DNA of 7,312 bases, from contig JAIFMH010000078.1 of the NCBI GenBank assembly GCA_020048595.1, positions 1-7,312 on the forward strand, read 5' to 3'. Below the pieces are notes generated by a model. That model did no database searches and was not told the DNA's origin. It saw only the letters and a list, made by a program, of their open reading frames with translations. Of this stretch, positions 6,592 through 7,312 are shown one piece after another; position 1 is the first letter of the stretch; the number at the start of each line of letters is the position of its first letter. Both the position numbers and the translations under genes were made by a program. Source of the stretch: Bacteroidota bacterium. GTDB taxonomy: Bacteria; Bacteroidota; Bacteroidia; Bacteroidales; UBA4417.

Positions 6592-7312
6592 ATGCGTAAT
6601 ATCCTGGTTTTTATTATCCGGTATCACTTTCTGCTGTTGTTTCTGCTGTTTGAGTTTTTATCAATCACACTGCTGGTAAATTCAACATATTACCAGAGTT
6701 CTGCTATTCTGAAAGCAGGAAGCAGGGTTACGGGACGTTTTTATACCAGCGTAAGCAATGCTACCGATTATCTCAAGCTTCGCACCACCAATGAGCACCT
6801 GGCCCAGGAAAACGCTTTACTCAGGCAAATGAAAGGCGTTTCATTTCTGAAAAATGACACAAGCAGTTTCTGGGTAAATGATACACTTTACAGGCAGCAA
6901 TACAAGTATATTGTTTCAAAAGTTGTATTGAACACCGTTGGCAAGCGGAACAATTATATTATGCTCGATAAAGGCAGTCGCAGCGGTATTCAAAAGGATA
7001 TGGCTGTAATTACTTCGAACGGTATTGTTGGCACTGTTGTACATGTTTCGGAGAATTTCAGCTGGGTGATGAGCCTGCTGAACAAACACACACGGATCAG
7101 CGGCCGTATTGTTAAAAACAACCAGATGGGAACCATTATTTGGAATGGCGTTGACCATTTGTATGGTACACTCACTGATATTCCTGCCCATGTGAAAATT
7201 GCCAAAGGCGATACTATCGTCAGCAGTGGATACTCCTACATATTCCCGGCCGGACTGATGATTGGAACCATAACCGATTTCAGGGTTGAACAGGGCGAAC
7301 ATTTCTATACCA
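6592..7312 (+). CDS. mreC: Rod shape-determining protein MreC, C-terminus cut by window edge
   Basis: The frame from ATG 6592 is open to the right edge, giving 240 residues plus one base; a few dozen residues are probably missing compared with typical MreC. MreC is a single-pass inner-membrane protein whose periplasmic domain links MreB filaments to PBP2 and RodA. The sequence shows a short cytoplasmic start, a membrane helix (about 9-29), and a helical stretch likely to form the dimer coiled coil (about 55-82, with NEHLAQENALLRQM at 67-80). The beta-domain follows from about 106: NYIMLDKGSRSGI (121-133), SNGIVGTVVHVSENFS (142-157), and the GD-x-IVSSGY...FPAGLMIGTI segment (206-227). The N-terminal MRN start, with a helix immediately after, matches Bacteroidota MreC proteins as I recall them. 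No Shine-Dalgarno sequence is visible. It should be followed by mreD. Confidence 0.95.
   Translation, partial: MRNILVFIIRYHFLLLFLLFEFLSITLLVNSTYYQSSAILKAGSRVTGRFYTSVSNATDYLKLRTTNEHLAQENALLRQMKGVSFLKNDTSSFWVNDTLYRQQYKYIVSKVVLNTVGKRNNYIMLDKGSRSGIQKDMAVITSNGIVGTVVHVSENFSWVMSLLNKHTRISGRIVKNNQMGTIIWNGVDHLYGTLTDIPAHVKIAKGDTIVSSGYSYIFPAGLMIGTITDFRVEQGEHFYT

Overview
The window looks like chromosomal core sequence from a member of the Bacteroidota, most likely Bacteroidales or a close relative. Four things point there. The PurH protein matches what I remember of Bacteroides PurH almost segment by segment. purH is followed directly by mreB and mreC. The best promoter candidate has the Bacteroidota form (TTTG, then TAnnTTTG) rather than the E. 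coli form. Most starts lack a clear Shine-Dalgarno sequence. No mobile element, CRISPR array, rRNA or tRNA was seen.

Left half, all on the minus strand. A 416-residue FtsX/MacB-type ABC permease (2260-3510) is followed after 114 bp by recJ (367-2145), the single-strand-specific DNA exonuclease. After another 131 bp comes the start of a four-helix-bundle protein (1-235) that runs off the left edge. The gap between recJ and that last gene holds a perfect 18-bp inverted repeat built from 9-base tandem units.

Right half, all on the plus strand. A 332-bp divergent gap (3511-3842) carries a good Bacteroidota-type promoter for purH. purH (3843-5369) encodes the bifunctional enzyme for the last two steps of IMP synthesis. 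mreB (5446-6468) and mreC (6592 to the right edge, incomplete) encode the actin-like filament and the periplasmic scaffold of the cell-elongation machine. The 123-bp mreB-mreC gap contains a GC-rich array of eight 7-base units, four in one orientation followed by four in the other.

Functionally, the right half couples a nucleotide-synthesis gene to the start of a cell-shape operon; mreD, PBP2 and rodA would be expected beyond the edge. The left half is an envelope transport component beside a DNA-repair gene. The coding content is ordinary. The least explained signals are the two intergenic elements, which share one design: short-period tandem repeats arranged as an inverted pair. One of them lies just upstream of the four-helix-bundle gene. 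I see no clear case for a new multi-gene system here.
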